64,000 nt of DNA from Chlorobiota bacterium. GTDB lineage: Bacteria > Bacteroidota > Ignavibacteria > OLB7. The notes under the pieces are model-generated. The model ran no database searches and had not been told where the DNA came from. It was given only the letters and a program-made list of their open reading frames with translations. The stretch lies in assembly GCA_016788565.1 (NCBI GenBank), contig JAEUSP010000114.1:1-64000 (forward strand). Direction: 5' to 3'. This document shows positions 1-8,644 of this stretch, in pieces. Position numbers and translations under genes: made by a program. The stretch's first letter is position 1. Each line of letters opens with the position of its first letter.

Positions 1-1
1 C

Positions 2-112
2 TACACAACGAAGGAGAAATTCCGGGAAGCGATACTGAATTTCTTCAAGAACATCGGGAACTACCGGACAGAGTTAGAAAGTCTTCTAACCCTGAATTTC
101 CACATACCCTAA
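2..112 (+). CDS. IS630-family transposase, C-terminal end (partial at window edge)
   Basis: The frame open from base 2 gives 36 residues and a stop. The residues EAILNFFKNIG and the end ESLLTLNFHIP resemble the C-terminal tail of IS630-family (Tc1/mariner-like DDE) transposases, which lies close to the right end of such elements. The catalytic part would be upstream of the window. The stop codon overlaps the last codon of the convergent ABC-transporter lipoprotein gene by four bases, so the element end probably lies inside or just past that gene's 3' end. Identification rests on a short tail only. No terminal inverted repeat could be matched because the other end is not visible. Confidence 0.65.
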   Translation, partial: YTTKEKFREAILNFFKNIGNYRTELESLLTLNFHIP

Positions 113-1140
113 TCCTTGCAATCCAATCTGGTTTGAGTATACTTCAACTCAACAAACCCGGCTGGCGGAGTAATCCCCAACGCTGCGGCGGCTTTTGGAT
201 TAAACACCCGTTTGCGCTCCACAACAAGCTCCAGCGGAGCAGATTTTAGGTCTCCCGATTTCAGATATTTTGCTGCCACCACGCCAGCCTGGTGTCCCCA
301 CTGATAAAAATCCGCGCCGTAGGCAATAAACGCACCACGCGCAACCAGCCCTGCCTCCGATGTCACCACCGGAATTTTCTTTTCGGTAGCCATGTTGTTC
401 ACCGTCTCGAAGCTGGCGAAAATGATGTTATCGGGGAGGGCAAAAAACACATCAATGTTTTTATCAATCAGCGAGGCCATGACTTGCTGGGTTTCGTTGG
501 AGTTGGTGACGGAGGCTTCCACAAGCTCCAAGCCAAGCTGCTGGCAAATGGCGCGCACGCGGTTCATGGCGTTCACGGAGTTCGGTTCGGAGCTGTTGAA
601 AATAGTCCCAACTTTTTTTGCATTCGGCAGCGTCTGCCGGATCAGTGCGACGCTGGTGTCAATATACTCTAAGGTCTCATAGACCCCGGATAAATTTGCC
701 GGGGCCACCGCTTTCCCTGATGAATCTGGCTTGGTAATTCCAGCGATTTCTGGGCTTGGGCCAACCATCATAAAAATTGGGGTGGTTTTTGTTTTCCCAA
801 CTGCGGCAATCATTGCCACTGTTGGGTTGGTGGCAATGGCATCAACTTTTTCGCCGATGAAATAATCCAAAATCTGGGGGATGTTGGCCTGGTCATTTTG
901 CGCGCTGCGGAAAATGATTTTCACCGTGCCGGAATCTTCGTTGAAACCGTTTTCTTTTAACGCATCAACAAACCCCTTCCGCGCCGCATCAAGCGTCTGA
1001 TCCTCAAACACTTGGATATAGCCGACGGTTGGCGTTTTTTTCTCTGATGGGCTTTTGTTGGCCTGATTATCCGATGACTCACTGGAACACCCAATAAGAA
1101 TCATCATTGCAGTTAAGGCAGATAGTATGGCAGGTTTCAT
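109..1140 (-). CDS. ABC transporter substrate-binding lipoprotein (PF04392-like)
   Basis: 343 residues. The N-terminus is a lipoprotein signal with a lipobox-like end (ILIGC, Cys about 18), followed by a Ser/Asn/Lys-rich linker. The body resembles the ABC_sub_bind (TrpX/YtrC-like, PF04392) family: the GYIQVFEDQTLDAARKGF strand-helix, an internal PIFMMVGPSPEIAG segment and a VGTIFNSSEPNS segment typical of the type I periplasmic-binding fold. Such proteins capture a small ligand outside the cytoplasmic membrane for an ABC importer. No permease or ATPase gene is adjacent, so the partner and ligand are unknown. It lies 37 bases after the gene at 1178-2674 on the same strand and may be co-transcribed with it. 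The C-terminus (KYTQTRLDCKD) lies against the IS630 end and may have been altered by that insertion. Confidence 0.8.
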   Translation of the reverse strand: MKPAILSALTAMMILIGCSSESSDNQANKSPSEKKTPTVGYIQVFEDQTLDAARKGFVDALKENGFNEDSGTVKIIFRSAQNDQANIPQILDYFIGEKVDAIATNPTVAMIAAVGKTKTTPIFMMVGPSPEIAGITKPDSSGKAVAPANLSGVYETLEYIDTSVALIRQTLPNAKKVGTIFNSSEPNSVNAMNRVRAICQQLGLELVEASVTNSNETQQVMASLIDKNIDVFFALPDNIIFASFETVNNMATEKKIPVVTSEAGLVARGAFIAYGADFYQWGHQAGVVAAKYLKSGDLKSAPLELVVERKRVFNPKAAAALGITPPAGFVELKYTQTRLDCKD

Positions 1141-1177
1141 GGTGTGAATCGTTGTTGGTTGATGATTGGTTCAGGGA

Positions 1178-2674
1178 TCAAAAACTATACTGCAACCCAG
1201 TGGACACTTGGGCAAATGAAAATGATAGGGAATGAGGAAACCCTCTAAGTAATGGAGGTGAGTTTGCAGTAAATCCTACATTGTCAAGAGTTTTGGATAC
1301 ATGAGACTCGAATCGTGAAATTAAAGAAATCTGATCGCTAAGGTAAAAGGAAAGTGCTGAACCAATGATTAAGGCAGGTGTTGTGTATATACGATCACCA
1401 GATAAAATTTCAGAAGGTTCATAAGGGTTGTTTTTTTCAACCAAAGGATTAACGATATCAGCAGCGATCCCTACATAAATTTGACAATCTGGTTGTGGTT
1501 GGTTAGATGTTACTACATAACTAATATAAGCTGCAGGAGAGTAGCTAAACACCTTATCTTGGAGATTCCCAGTACTAGTGTTCATTGTAAAAGTGACAGA
1601 CCCTCCCAGTCGAAAATACGATGAAAGATCAAAGTCTCCACCAATATTGACACCATACAGGCCAATAGCAATTGTTCTTGGCTCAACCCTGCTAATCACT
1701 GCTAATTTATAGTGATTTTTTTTGCTCGAAGGTATATATCCGAATGTCCCCCAAATACGTGTAGATTTTCTTTTAGCAGTGGTTAAAGGCCATTCGGAGT
1801 TTGGAGCAGAAACAAATTCTCCTATGGTTGAACGGTACTCATTTTTGGTCAATGGTAATAATTCAGGTGCTGGAGTATTAGTGAAAATACTTTGTGAAGT
1901 CAGTGTTTTTCCAGATGGAACAACTGTATTGCTATCCAAACGATCATCCGTAGTTGATAATTGAGTACCTGAAGTAAGCCATTGAGTTACCGTAAATAAT
2001 ATCACAGGGGTTTGAGTAAGTAAAATGTTTCCAAATTCGGAAGATGATTTTTCTTGTAATTGCACTAGGCTATTAATGGCGACCCCTGCGCCAATCAACC
2101 AACCAGCCCATCCATAATCAGGGCTGACTGTTTGGCGAATATCTTTCATCCGAAGTAGTTGGGCTGAAGTGATGGATCGCCAATGATAAGCGGAATCAAC
2201 GTGAAGCAGCAACAACGCGCTATCAGCAGCATACAGCAACTGCATCCTGTTCACCCGATTGTCGTTGGTGATGAACGTGTTAATCGCGCCTGATTCTGCG
2301 TTCCGTGGATAGGTGATCTCTTCGTTTCCTACCGGCTGAATTTTATTATAATCAATAGAGGGTTCAACATCGTTAACATTTTCAAAGTTGTCTAATAGCC
2401 TGATAAGTTCTGTTTTCCCAGCTTGTTGAAGGGAAAACATGGTGTCATTTGATGCTTTCTGAAAAAAGTACCGAATCTGAAATGAAATTCCAGAATCAGT
2501 CATCGTTGCTTGAGCCTCCTTAAATCCTGGGATTGTTGGGAACAATCCAAAATACTCACGCTCTGCCGAGTCAATAGTTAAGCCTATGCGGATCAGTGTG
2601 TCTTGCGCAGATGCTGAAATGTTTAGAAGGCATAGAAAAAAGGCAAAGGCGGCGTAAAAAGAAAAATGCTTCAT
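1178..2674 (-). CDS. Secreted or outer-membrane protein of unknown function, AT-rich
   Basis: 498 residues with a clear signal peptide (hydrophobic core AAFAFFLCLLNISA, cleavage after ASAQ). I do not recognise a family. The middle holds a short hydrophobic stretch (YGWAGWLIGAGVAINSL). The C-terminal third has alternating strand-like segments and ends in aromatic Phe, as outer-membrane beta-barrels do, so an outer-membrane location is inferred. A good ribosome-binding site (AGGGGAG) precedes the ATG. It lies 13 bases after lgt on the same strand. The sequence is visibly richer in A and T than its neighbours, which suggests a different history, perhaps horizontal transfer. Confidence 0.7.
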   Translation of the reverse strand: MKHFSFYAAFAFFLCLLNISASAQDTLIRIGLTIDSAEREYFGLFPTIPGFKEAQATMTDSGISFQIRYFFQKASNDTMFSLQQAGKTELIRLLDNFENVNDVEPSIDYNKIQPVGNEEITYPRNAESGAINTFITNDNRVNRMQLLYAADSALLLLHVDSAYHWRSITSAQLLRMKDIRQTVSPDYGWAGWLIGAGVAINSLVQLQEKSSSEFGNILLTQTPVILFTVTQWLTSGTQLSTTDDRLDSNTVVPSGKTLTSQSIFTNTPAPELLPLTKNEYRSTIGEFVSAPNSEWPLTTAKRKSTRIWGTFGYIPSSKKNHYKLAVISRVEPRTIAIGLYGVNIGGDFDLSSYFRLGGSVTFTMNTSTGNLQDKVFSYSPAAYISYVVTSNQPQPDCQIYVGIAADIVNPLVEKNNPYEPSEILSGDRIYTTPALIIGSALSFYLSDQISLISRFESHVSKTLDNVGFTANSPPLLRGFPHSLSFSFAQVSTGLQYSF

Positions 2675-2687
2675 GCGGACAACTCCC

Positions 2688-3551
2688 CTATTTTTTATTT
2701 ATGCGTTTTGCCGTTGCTGCTGGTTTTGGCAGGAACTCCTCCTTCGGTGCTGTTCGGTTGCGGTAGATCATTATGCTGCCAGCGGCAATCATCCCAACGG
2801 AAATCCACTGCGCTTGCGATAACCCAGCGTACAAATCGTTCAGCCGGATAAATTCAACCAGCAAACGCTCGATGCCTGCAAGAATCAAGTAAATGGCAAA
2901 TATCTGCCCAACCGCCATTGGCCGTTTGCGGATGCCCCACAGAAGGGCAAAAATTGCGAACGCCGCCAACGTCTCATACACTGGCGCAGGGTGAACGGGA
3001 ATATCCACCGGAACCGGTTGGCCGGGGAAAATTACCTGGTACAGATCGGCCAGTTGCGGGTTCTTCGCGCTCAGCGTGCTGACGGTTCCGTTTGGATAGG
3101 TCATTGCCCAGGAGGCATCGGTGGGGATGCCGTAATCGCCATCGCCGGCAAGCTGGCAGCCGATGCGGCCAATGCCGTAGGCCAAGATCAGCGAGGGGGC
3201 GGCGGAATCGGCAACGCGGATAAACGGTATTTTTTTCCGGCGCAGATAAATCCAAATGCTCAGGATTGCCAACAACAGCCCGCCGTAAAACGTCAATCCA
3301 GCCGAAGAGAAAAGCTCACCCATTGGGTCATCAAGAAATGCCCCGAAATTTTCGAACACGCTGAACAGCTTTGCGCCCACAACCCCGGCCACCAACGCAA
3401 GCAAGGTGACATTCCCCGACACTTCTTCGGGAAGCCCGCGGCGGGTGATCTCCCTGGCAAAAAAGTAGTTGGCAACAATAAACGCAATCCCCATCATCAG
3501 CCCGAAGCTGTGAACGGTGATGGGGCCAATCGAGAAAAGTTCTGGGTACAT
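2688..3551 (-). CDS. lgt: Prolipoprotein diacylglyceryl transferase
   Basis: 287 residues from the ATG giving MYPELFSIGPITVHSFGL. The frame is open 59 codons further upstream, but that part has no Lgt similarity, so the internal ATG was chosen. Lgt transfers a diacylglyceryl group from phosphatidylglycerol to the lipobox cysteine of prolipoproteins in the cytoplasmic membrane. Seen here: several hydrophobic segments, the GLTFYGGLLLAI region and the Lgt signature region GIGRIGCQLAGDGDYG. The signature has QLAGDGDYG where the enterobacterial form has asparagines and Glu; I believe this variant also occurs in Bacteroidetes/Chlorobi. It precedes the AT-rich envelope gene and the ABC lipoprotein on the same strand. 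Confidence 0.93.
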   Translation of the reverse strand: MYPELFSIGPITVHSFGLMMGIAFIVANYFFAREITRRGLPEEVSGNVTLLALVAGVVGAKLFSVFENFGAFLDDPMGELFSSAGLTFYGGLLLAILSIWIYLRRKKIPFIRVADSAAPSLILAYGIGRIGCQLAGDGDYGIPTDASWAMTYPNGTVSTLSAKNPQLADLYQVIFPGQPVPVDIPVHPAPVYETLAAFAIFALLWGIRKRPMAVGQIFAIYLILAGIERLLVEFIRLNDLYAGLSQAQWISVGMIAAGSIMIYRNRTAPKEEFLPKPAATAKRINKK

Positions 3552-3777
3552 GCCGACGGATGTTAGATTCTGTAGATTTCCTGCCAAACATAGGTGAAAT
3601 AGGGGAGTTTCGGGGATAGCCAGGGGTGAGTAAAATGTAAGGAATCCGAATAATGGTGGCGTGCATTGCTGGGCACTGCACGCCCGATGCCGATTGCTCC
3701 GCTCTACCGAATGTTGCGTTTGCTCCATGCTTGGTTATGTAGCTTGCCCCCACTTCGTACTTCATTAATCGTCCGTG

Positions 3778-4638
3778 ATGAACCGTTCTGCCAACGAACT
3801 CCGCTCCAATCTTGAATCGCTGATTGCCAGCTACGGCTCGGCAGTAGTTGGGTATTCCGCTGGGGTGGATTCCAGTGTGGTGGCGGCGGCGGCGTGGCAC
3901 GCGCTTGCCGGCAAAGCGTTGGCGGTGACTGCCGTCACCGAAACGATCACAACCGATGATCTTCTGCTTGCCGCGCAGGTTGCCGAGCAATTGGGAATCG
4001 CACATCAGTGGCTGTACTACAACGAGCTTGACATCCCCAACTACGCCGCGAACCCAACCAACCGCTGCTACTTCTGCAAGGACGCGCTCTACGTCCGGCT
4101 GCGCCAGGCTGCCGATGACGTTGGCTACAACGCCGTGCTGGATGGAAGCAATGCCGACGACGCTGGCGACTACCGCCCCGGCCGCAAAGCGGCGCAGGAG
4201 CAAGGGGTGAAATCGCCACTGTTGGAGCTTGGCATCACCAAAGCGGAGGTGCGCCAGTTGGCCACGCTGTACGGGCTGCCGAACCACGATAAGCCCTCGG
4301 CTCCGTGCCTTTCCTCGCGGGTTCCGTACGGCACGCGCATCACCCGCGAAATTCTGGAGAAGATTGCTGCGGCCGAGTCTGCGCTGCGGCGGCTTGGGTT
4401 CCGTGAGTTGCGGGTGCGGCACCACGACCAAGTGGCGCGGATTGAGCTTCCCCCCAGCGATTTCCAACGTGCGATTGAGCTTGCCCCCCAGGTGGATGAT
4501 GCCGTGCGTGCGGCGGGCTACGCCTACGTTTCGCTGGACTTGCGCGGTTTCCGGTCTGGGGCCTTGAACGAGACTCTATCCGAAACTCTTACCGAAACTC
4601 TTACTCAAATCCAACTCCCTTCTCAACTAACCACATGA
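3778..4638 (+). CDS. larE: ATP-dependent sacrificial sulfur transferase LarE
   Basis: 286 residues from the ATG; an in-frame GTG immediately upstream (3775) is an alternative start. LarE activates pyridinium dicarboxylate mononucleotide with ATP and donates sulfur from one of its own cysteines during synthesis of the nickel-pincer cofactor of lactate racemase-type enzymes. Visible: a PP-loop GYSAGVDSS (25-33; many relatives have SGGVDS, so the first Gly is Ala here), a CYFCK motif (97-101), LDGSNADD (121-128) and PSAPCLSSR, whose Cys177 matches the position of the sacrificial cysteine of the Lactobacillus enzyme. The C-terminal tail is an imperfect 12-base tandem repeat (ETLSETLTETL). The stop overlaps the larB start by four bases, so the two genes are translationally coupled. 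Confidence 0.92.
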   Translation: MNRSANELRSNLESLIASYGSAVVGYSAGVDSSVVAAAAWHALAGKALAVTAVTETITTDDLLLAAQVAEQLGIAHQWLYYNELDIPNYAANPTNRCYFCKDALYVRLRQAADDVGYNAVLDGSNADDAGDYRPGRKAAQEQGVKSPLLELGITKAEVRQLATLYGLPNHDKPSAPCLSSRVPYGTRITREILEKIAAAESALRRLGFRELRVRHHDQVARIELPPSDFQRAIELAPQVDDAVRAAGYAYVSLDLRGFRSGALNETLSETLTETLTQIQLPSQLTT

Positions 4639-5408
4639 CTCAGGAACAACTTCTTCAGCTGTTGCAGGCGGTTGGCAGCGGTGCGCTTTCGGCTGGCGCG
4701 GCGGCCCAGCAGATTCAGGGGGAAGGGCGTTCGGTGCAGGTGGATGAATTTGGGCGAGTGGATGTTGACCGCGTGCGGCGGCGCGGTTTCCCGGAAGCAA
4801 TGCTGTGCCAGTGGAAAACCCCGGAAGAAATTTTGGCGATTGCCGAGGTGCTGTTTCAGCATCACGGGCTTGCCTTCGGAACCCGCTGTTCGCCGGAAGC
4901 TGCGGCGGTGGTGCTGGGCAAACTGCCGGGTGAGTATCACCCGATTGCGCGAACCATTCGGATTGGCCAGCCGCTCCCACTCCGTTTTCCCGGGCGGGTT
5001 GCGGTGATTGCTGCCGGAACCAGCGACCGCCCCGTTGCCGAGGAAGCCGCCGTTACTCTAGAAACGTTTGGCGCGGCGGTGGAGCGCATCTACGACGTTG
5101 GCGTAGCGGGCTTGCACCGCCTGCTGGATCAGCAGCAACGGATTGCCGAAGCCACCCTGCTGATAGTTGCCGCCGGGATGGAAGGGGCGTTGCCAAGCGT
5201 GGTGGGGGGGATGTTCCCGCAGCCGCTGATTGCCGTTCCGGTAAGCGTTGGCTACGGGGCCGCGCTTGGCGGATTTACCCCGCTGATGGCAATGCTAACA
5301 AGCTGCGCCGGGGGAATCACCGTGGTGAACATTGACAACGGGTTTGGCGCAGGGCTGGCCGCGCTAACAATGTTGCAGGCAATCGAGCGGGGGGCCGGCG
5401 CGGGCTAA
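4635..5408 (+). CDS. larB: Nickel-pincer cofactor biosynthesis protein LarB
   Basis: 257 residues. LarB carboxylates and hydrolyses nicotinic acid adenine dinucleotide to pyridine-3,5-dicarboxylate mononucleotide, the first step of nickel-pincer cofactor synthesis. The N-terminal ~90 residues are the LarB-specific part (FGRVDVDRVRRRGFPEAM). The rest is the PurE/AIR-carboxylase-like domain, seen in VAVIAAGTSDRPVAEEA, RIYDVGVAGLHRLL, VAAGMEGALPSVVGG and VPVSVGYGAALGGFTPL. It starts inside the last codons of larE. LarC, the nickel insertase, is not in this window, and neither is a LarA-type racemase. Confidence 0.93.
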   Translation: MTQEQLLQLLQAVGSGALSAGAAAQQIQGEGRSVQVDEFGRVDVDRVRRRGFPEAMLCQWKTPEEILAIAEVLFQHHGLAFGTRCSPEAAAVVLGKLPGEYHPIARTIRIGQPLPLRFPGRVAVIAAGTSDRPVAEEAAVTLETFGAAVERIYDVGVAGLHRLLDQQQRIAEATLLIVAAGMEGALPSVVGGMFPQPLIAVPVSVGYGAALGGFTPLMAMLTSCAGGITVVNIDNGFGAGLAALTMLQAIERGAGAG

Positions 5409-5612
5409 CCGGTTGTCAGGAATCTGGGGACTGCTGGCCATCGTAGTTGCAGGGGGGGGAAGAGGTTTGGGAGAGATAAACTTCAAACTCACCTCTGTGC
5501 GTCATCGTTGCGGTAAACAGCGTTGGTGGGATTGGTGGCATCGGGAGTATCGTTGCACACAATCCAAAACGTCCCCAACGCATACACTCATCATTTCAAC
5601 CATACGCTGCCC

Positions 5613-6068
5613 ATGGTTTTTGTCACACGCAAAGCGCATTTTTCCGCTGCGCATCGGTTGTTCAATCCCACGTTTAGCCACCAGCAGAACGAGGCGATTT
5701 TCGACAAATGCAACAACCCAAGCGGACACGGCCACAACTACGTAATCGAGGTGACGGTGAAGGGGATTCCCGACCCGGAAACCGGATACGTGATTGACCT
5801 GAAACGATTGGCCAAACTGATGGAGCGGGAAATTCTTGACAAGGTAGATCACAAGCATCTGAACGTTGATGTAGATTTCTTGCAAGGGGTCATCCCCACC
5901 GCCGAAAATCTTGCAATCGTTTTTTGGGGTATCCTTGAACCGAAGATTGACTCCGGCACGCTCCACTCCATCAAGGTGTTCGAGTCGGACAATAATTTTG
6001 TGGAATACTTTGGCCAGCCGGTGGCCGTGCCACGCTTCAGCACCCAGCTTCAGGAGGCAGAAGCATGA
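5613..6068 (+). CDS. queD: 6-carboxytetrahydropterin synthase / PTPS-family protein
   Basis: 151 residues from the ATG giving [16 protein letters not shown]. The open frame extends 30 codons upstream without family similarity. The family converts dihydroneopterin triphosphate to 6-carboxy- or 6-pyruvoyl-tetrahydropterin, for queuosine or pterin synthesis. Zinc-site histidines are seen in FSAAHRL (H14) and SGHGHNY (H39, H41), with Cys33 six residues before the HGH as the likely catalytic cysteine. A VDHKHLN segment (catalytic His/Asp region) is also present. The next gene, folE, makes the substrate from GTP, and the two overlap by four bases, which strongly supports a shared pterin pathway. 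Whether the end product is queuosine or a pterin cofactor cannot be decided here. Confidence 0.87.
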   Translation: MVFVTRKAHFSAAHRLFNPTFSHQQNEAIFDKCNNPSGHGHNYVIEVTVKGIPDPETGYVIDLKRLAKLMEREILDKVDHKHLNVDVDFLQGVIPTAENLAIVFWGILEPKIDSGTLHSIKVFESDNNFVEYFGQPVAVPRFSTQLQEAEA

Positions 6069-6721
6069 GCGACAACGGGACCGCACGATGCCACAACCAC
6101 GCCAACCTTCTTCACGATGACAACGGACTATCCGACCCGGCCCCTGCCAAATTTGGAGTACGGGAACGGCTGGAAGAAATCGTCCATGAAACACTCCATT
6201 TGGTTGGCGAGGACCCAAGCCGCGAGGGGCTGATACGAACCCCGCACCGCGTTGCAAAAGCCTGGGAGTTCCTGACCAGTGGCTACCAGATGGACATTGA
6301 GCAGGTGCTGAACAACGCCATTTTTGAAGAACGCTACGATGAGATGGTGGTGGTGAAGGATATTGATTTCTTCAGCCTGTGCGAGCATCACATGCTCCCA
6401 TTTTTTGGGAAGGCGCACGTGGCCTACATCCCCAACGGCAAAATTGTTGGCCTTTCCAAACTGCCCCGCATCGTTGATGTTTTTTCCCGGCGGCTGCAAG
6501 TGCAGGAACGGATGACGCAGCAAATTGCTGAGACCATCCAGAGGTATCTTCAGCCGCTTGGTGTTGCGGTGGTCACCGAGGCATCGCACATGTGCATGAT
6601 GATGCGTGGCGTGCAAAAACAGAACAGCGCAACCACCGCCAGCGCGATGCTTGGTGTGTTCAAAAACCAAGTGGAAACCAGGGCGGAGTTTATGAACCTG
6701 ATTGCTGCGCGGCTTCACTAA
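6065..6721 (+). CDS. folE: GTP cyclohydrolase I
   Basis: 218 residues. It converts GTP to 7,8-dihydroneopterin triphosphate, the entry step of folate, pterin and queuosine synthesis. The zinc ligands of the family are visible: C106 and H109 in [10 protein letters not shown], and C177 in [10 protein letters not shown]. The substrate-binding strand [19 protein letters not shown] and the [13 protein letters not shown] helix are also typical. The N-terminal ~30 residues (His/Asn-rich) are variable. The start codon overlaps the stop of the preceding PTPS gene. The length fits the homodecameric bacterial type I enzyme. Confidence 0.96.
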   Translation: MSDNGTARCHNHANLLHDDNGLSDPAPAKFGVRERLEEIVHETLHLVGEDPSREGLIRTPHRVAKAWEFLTSGYQMDIEQVLNNAIFEERYDEMVVVKDIDFFSLCEHHMLPFFGKAHVAYIPNGKIVGLSKLPRIVDVFSRRLQVQERMTQQIAETIQRYLQPLGVAVVTEASHMCMMMRGVQKQNSATTASAMLGVFKNQVETRAEFMNLIAARLH

Positions 6722-6768
6722 CCTTCGGCAAACTTCTTCTTGGATGTCGCTACGTTATCATCGCAATC

Positions 6769-7401
6769 ATGGCAACCGCTCCCCCCACCGATTTTCTTGA
6801 ACAGCAACTGCGCCAGCAGTACGCCTGCACCGCCGTTGCTGGGGTTGATGAAGCAGGGCGCGGCGCGTTGGCCGGCCCGGTGGTTGCTGCCGCAGTGATG
6901 CTTCCGGTTGGGTGCGTGCCAGAAGGCGTTCGCGACTCCAAACTGATTCCGGAACCGGAGCGGGAGCGGTTGTACGATCTGGTCATCGAGCAAGCCGTGG
7001 CCTGGGGGGTTGGAGTTGTGAGCCACCGCGAAATTGATAGCATCAACATCCTTCGTGCCACCTTCCTGGCAATGCGCCAGGCGGTGCAGGACCTTGCGGC
7101 CACGCCCCACGCCTTGCTGGTTGATGGCCGCGACACGATTGATGCCGGAATCCCCTGCCGCGCAGTTGTTGGTGGCGACCGCCTGTCGGTTTCGATAGCC
7201 GCAGCAAGCATCATCGCCAAAGTCACAAGGGATCGGATGATGCGGGGGGCACACCAACAGCATCCACACTTTGGGTTCGATAGGCACAAAGGCTACGGGA
7301 CGGCGCAGCATCGCCAAGCAATCCAACAGCATGGCCCCACCAGCCTTCATCGGCTGACGTTTTTGGGGAAGGTGATGCAAGAAAAATTGAAGTTTGAGTA
7401 A
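6769..7401 (+). CDS. rnhB: Ribonuclease HII
   Basis: 210 residues from the ATG 47 bases after folE. The frame is open further upstream but overlaps folE and lacks similarity. RNase HII nicks RNA:DNA hybrids and removes misincorporated ribonucleotides from DNA. Visible: the first active-site motif AGVDEAGRGALAGPVVAAAV with D27 and E28, the RDSKLIPEPERERLYD segment, the LLVDGRDTI segment with the third acidic residue, and the SIAAASIIAKVTRDRMM helix. The C-terminal HKGYGTAQHRQAI motif is also typical. Same strand as folE and the following methyltransferase. Confidence 0.96.
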   Translation: MATAPPTDFLEQQLRQQYACTAVAGVDEAGRGALAGPVVAAAVMLPVGCVPEGVRDSKLIPEPERERLYDLVIEQAVAWGVGVVSHREIDSINILRATFLAMRQAVQDLAATPHALLVDGRDTIDAGIPCRAVVGGDRLSVSIAAASIIAKVTRDRMMRGAHQQHPHFGFDRHKGYGTAQHRQAIQQHGPTSLHRLTFLGKVMQEKLKFE

Positions 7402-7448
7402 CGCACCGAACGGCAACTGAATACGAACCAACCAACACGCACACTACC

Positions 7449-8195
7449 TTGTTTATCAACGGACGCAACGCAATTCTGGAAGCCCTTCGGTCGGGGAAAG
7501 GGCTGGAGAAGATTTTTATCATGTTTGGTTCGGAGGGTGAGCCGGTGAACCAGATACGTGCCGAGGCCAAACGGCTTGGCATCGCGTGCATTGTGGCCGA
7601 CCGTGGGAAGTTTCTGCAGATGGAAAAAGAAGCCGGCTTGGGCACACGTTCGCAAGGGGTGATTGCTCAGCTTCGGGAGATTGAGTATGAGGATATCGAG
7701 GCAGTGGTGGAGAACGCTTGGATTGACGGGCGCGCACCGCTGGTGGTGGCGTTGGATGGGATCACCGACCCGCGCAACATGGGGGCGATTATCCGCTCGG
7801 CTGAGTGCGCCGGGATTGATGCCCTGTTCTTCGCCAGGCGGAACTCTGCGATTGTGAACGACGTGGTGATGAAAACCAGTGCCGGCGCGGCTAATCATCT
7901 TCCGCTTGACCGTGTGGCAAACTTGGGGGATATGCTGCTGCGGCTGAAGAAATCCGGAATTGCAGTGGTTGGGTTGGATGGCCAGGCGACCACCACCTAC
8001 ACCCAGTATGATTTCACAACTCCAACGGTGATTGTTGTGGGAAGCGAAGGTGAGGGAATGCACGCCCGAACAAAAAATCTTTGCGACACCCTGATCTCGA
8101 TCCCGATGCAGGGGAAGGTGACTTCGCTGAATGCTTCGGTTGCTGCCGGGGTGGTTTTCTTCGAAGCCCAACGGCAGCGGCAAACAAAGAAGTAA
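7449..8195 (+). CDS. rlmB: 23S rRNA (guanosine-2'-O-)-methyltransferase RlmB-like (SpoU/TrmH family)
   Basis: 248 residues from a TTG start; this start gives the usual RlmB beginning (FINGRNAILEAL). N-terminal ~75 residues form the RNA-binding substrate domain, followed by the SPOUT methyltransferase domain. SpoU motifs seen: LDGITDPRNMGAIIRSAECAG (motif 1), VVGSEGEGMH (motif 2) and IPMQGKVTSLNASVAAGVVFFE (motif 3), which form the trefoil-knot SAM site. RlmB methylates G2251 in the peptidyl-transferase loop of E. coli 23S rRNA; the exact target here is inferred. Other TrmH-family targets are possible. Confidence 0.88.
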   Translation: MFINGRNAILEALRSGKGLEKIFIMFGSEGEPVNQIRAEAKRLGIACIVADRGKFLQMEKEAGLGTRSQGVIAQLREIEYEDIEAVVENAWIDGRAPLVVALDGITDPRNMGAIIRSAECAGIDALFFARRNSAIVNDVVMKTSAGAANHLPLDRVANLGDMLLRLKKSGIAVVGLDGQATTTYTQYDFTTPTVIVVGSEGEGMHARTKNLCDTLISIPMQGKVTSLNASVAAGVVFFEAQRQRQTKK

Positions 8196-8644
8196 TCGGG
8201 CTGATAGATTCTTCGAGGCTTTTTTCAAGGTAGTGTGCAAAAGCCACCGAACCCCGCCCTCCGCTCATGCTGAGCCCGTCGAAGTATGAGCGGGGCCACC
8301 GAACAAAGAAGCTACTGATGCCCACCTACTGCGCTCGCTAACGGTGGGTGAGCCATTTTTCGATATTGCTTCGACATCACCCTGGCCGCAACTGCCCGCG
8401 CGGCTGCGGCGTTCACCCGTCACGGTGGTTCCTTCACGTTGTGTGAAGGGGCTTCACACAACCCCCTACTTCCCGCCACAATTTCCGCCGCAATCCTTCT
8501 GGCACGGTCTTGGAGACTTTTGATGGAAGTGACGAAACTTTCATTGAAAATCTGGGAGCCGCGTATCGTCTTCACATCGTTCTACTTTCTGCAAGGCCAA
8601 GCCATTTGGTCATCGTTCAACAAATCAAACAGAAGGGAATCACG
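8196..8644. other. Intergenic region with a REP-like hairpin and a second hairpin
   Basis: No gene is seen. It holds repeat copy 8261-8293 (separate entry). A second hairpin has an 11-base perfect stem (8438-8448 and 8452-8462) around a three-base loop. It is not followed by a T run, so it is not a convincing terminator. The last ~140 bases should carry the promoter and leader of the small secreted protein that starts at 8645; no clear promoter motif was recognised. Confidence 0.7.
8261..8293 (+). repeat. REP-like hairpin repeat, copy 1
   Basis: The arms CCGCTCAT and ATGAGCGG form a perfect 8-base stem around GCTGAGCCCGTCGAAGT. The family is flanked on one or both sides by GCCACCGAA, seen here at about 8243 and 8295, and by an upstream GTGTGCAAA. 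Seven other copies occur in the window in both orientations, all in intergenic DNA. Confidence 0.9.

Noticed and set aside
3331-4467. Reverse-strand reading frame overlapping larE and lgt
   Set aside because: Antisense to two recognised genes with clear motifs; no similarity.
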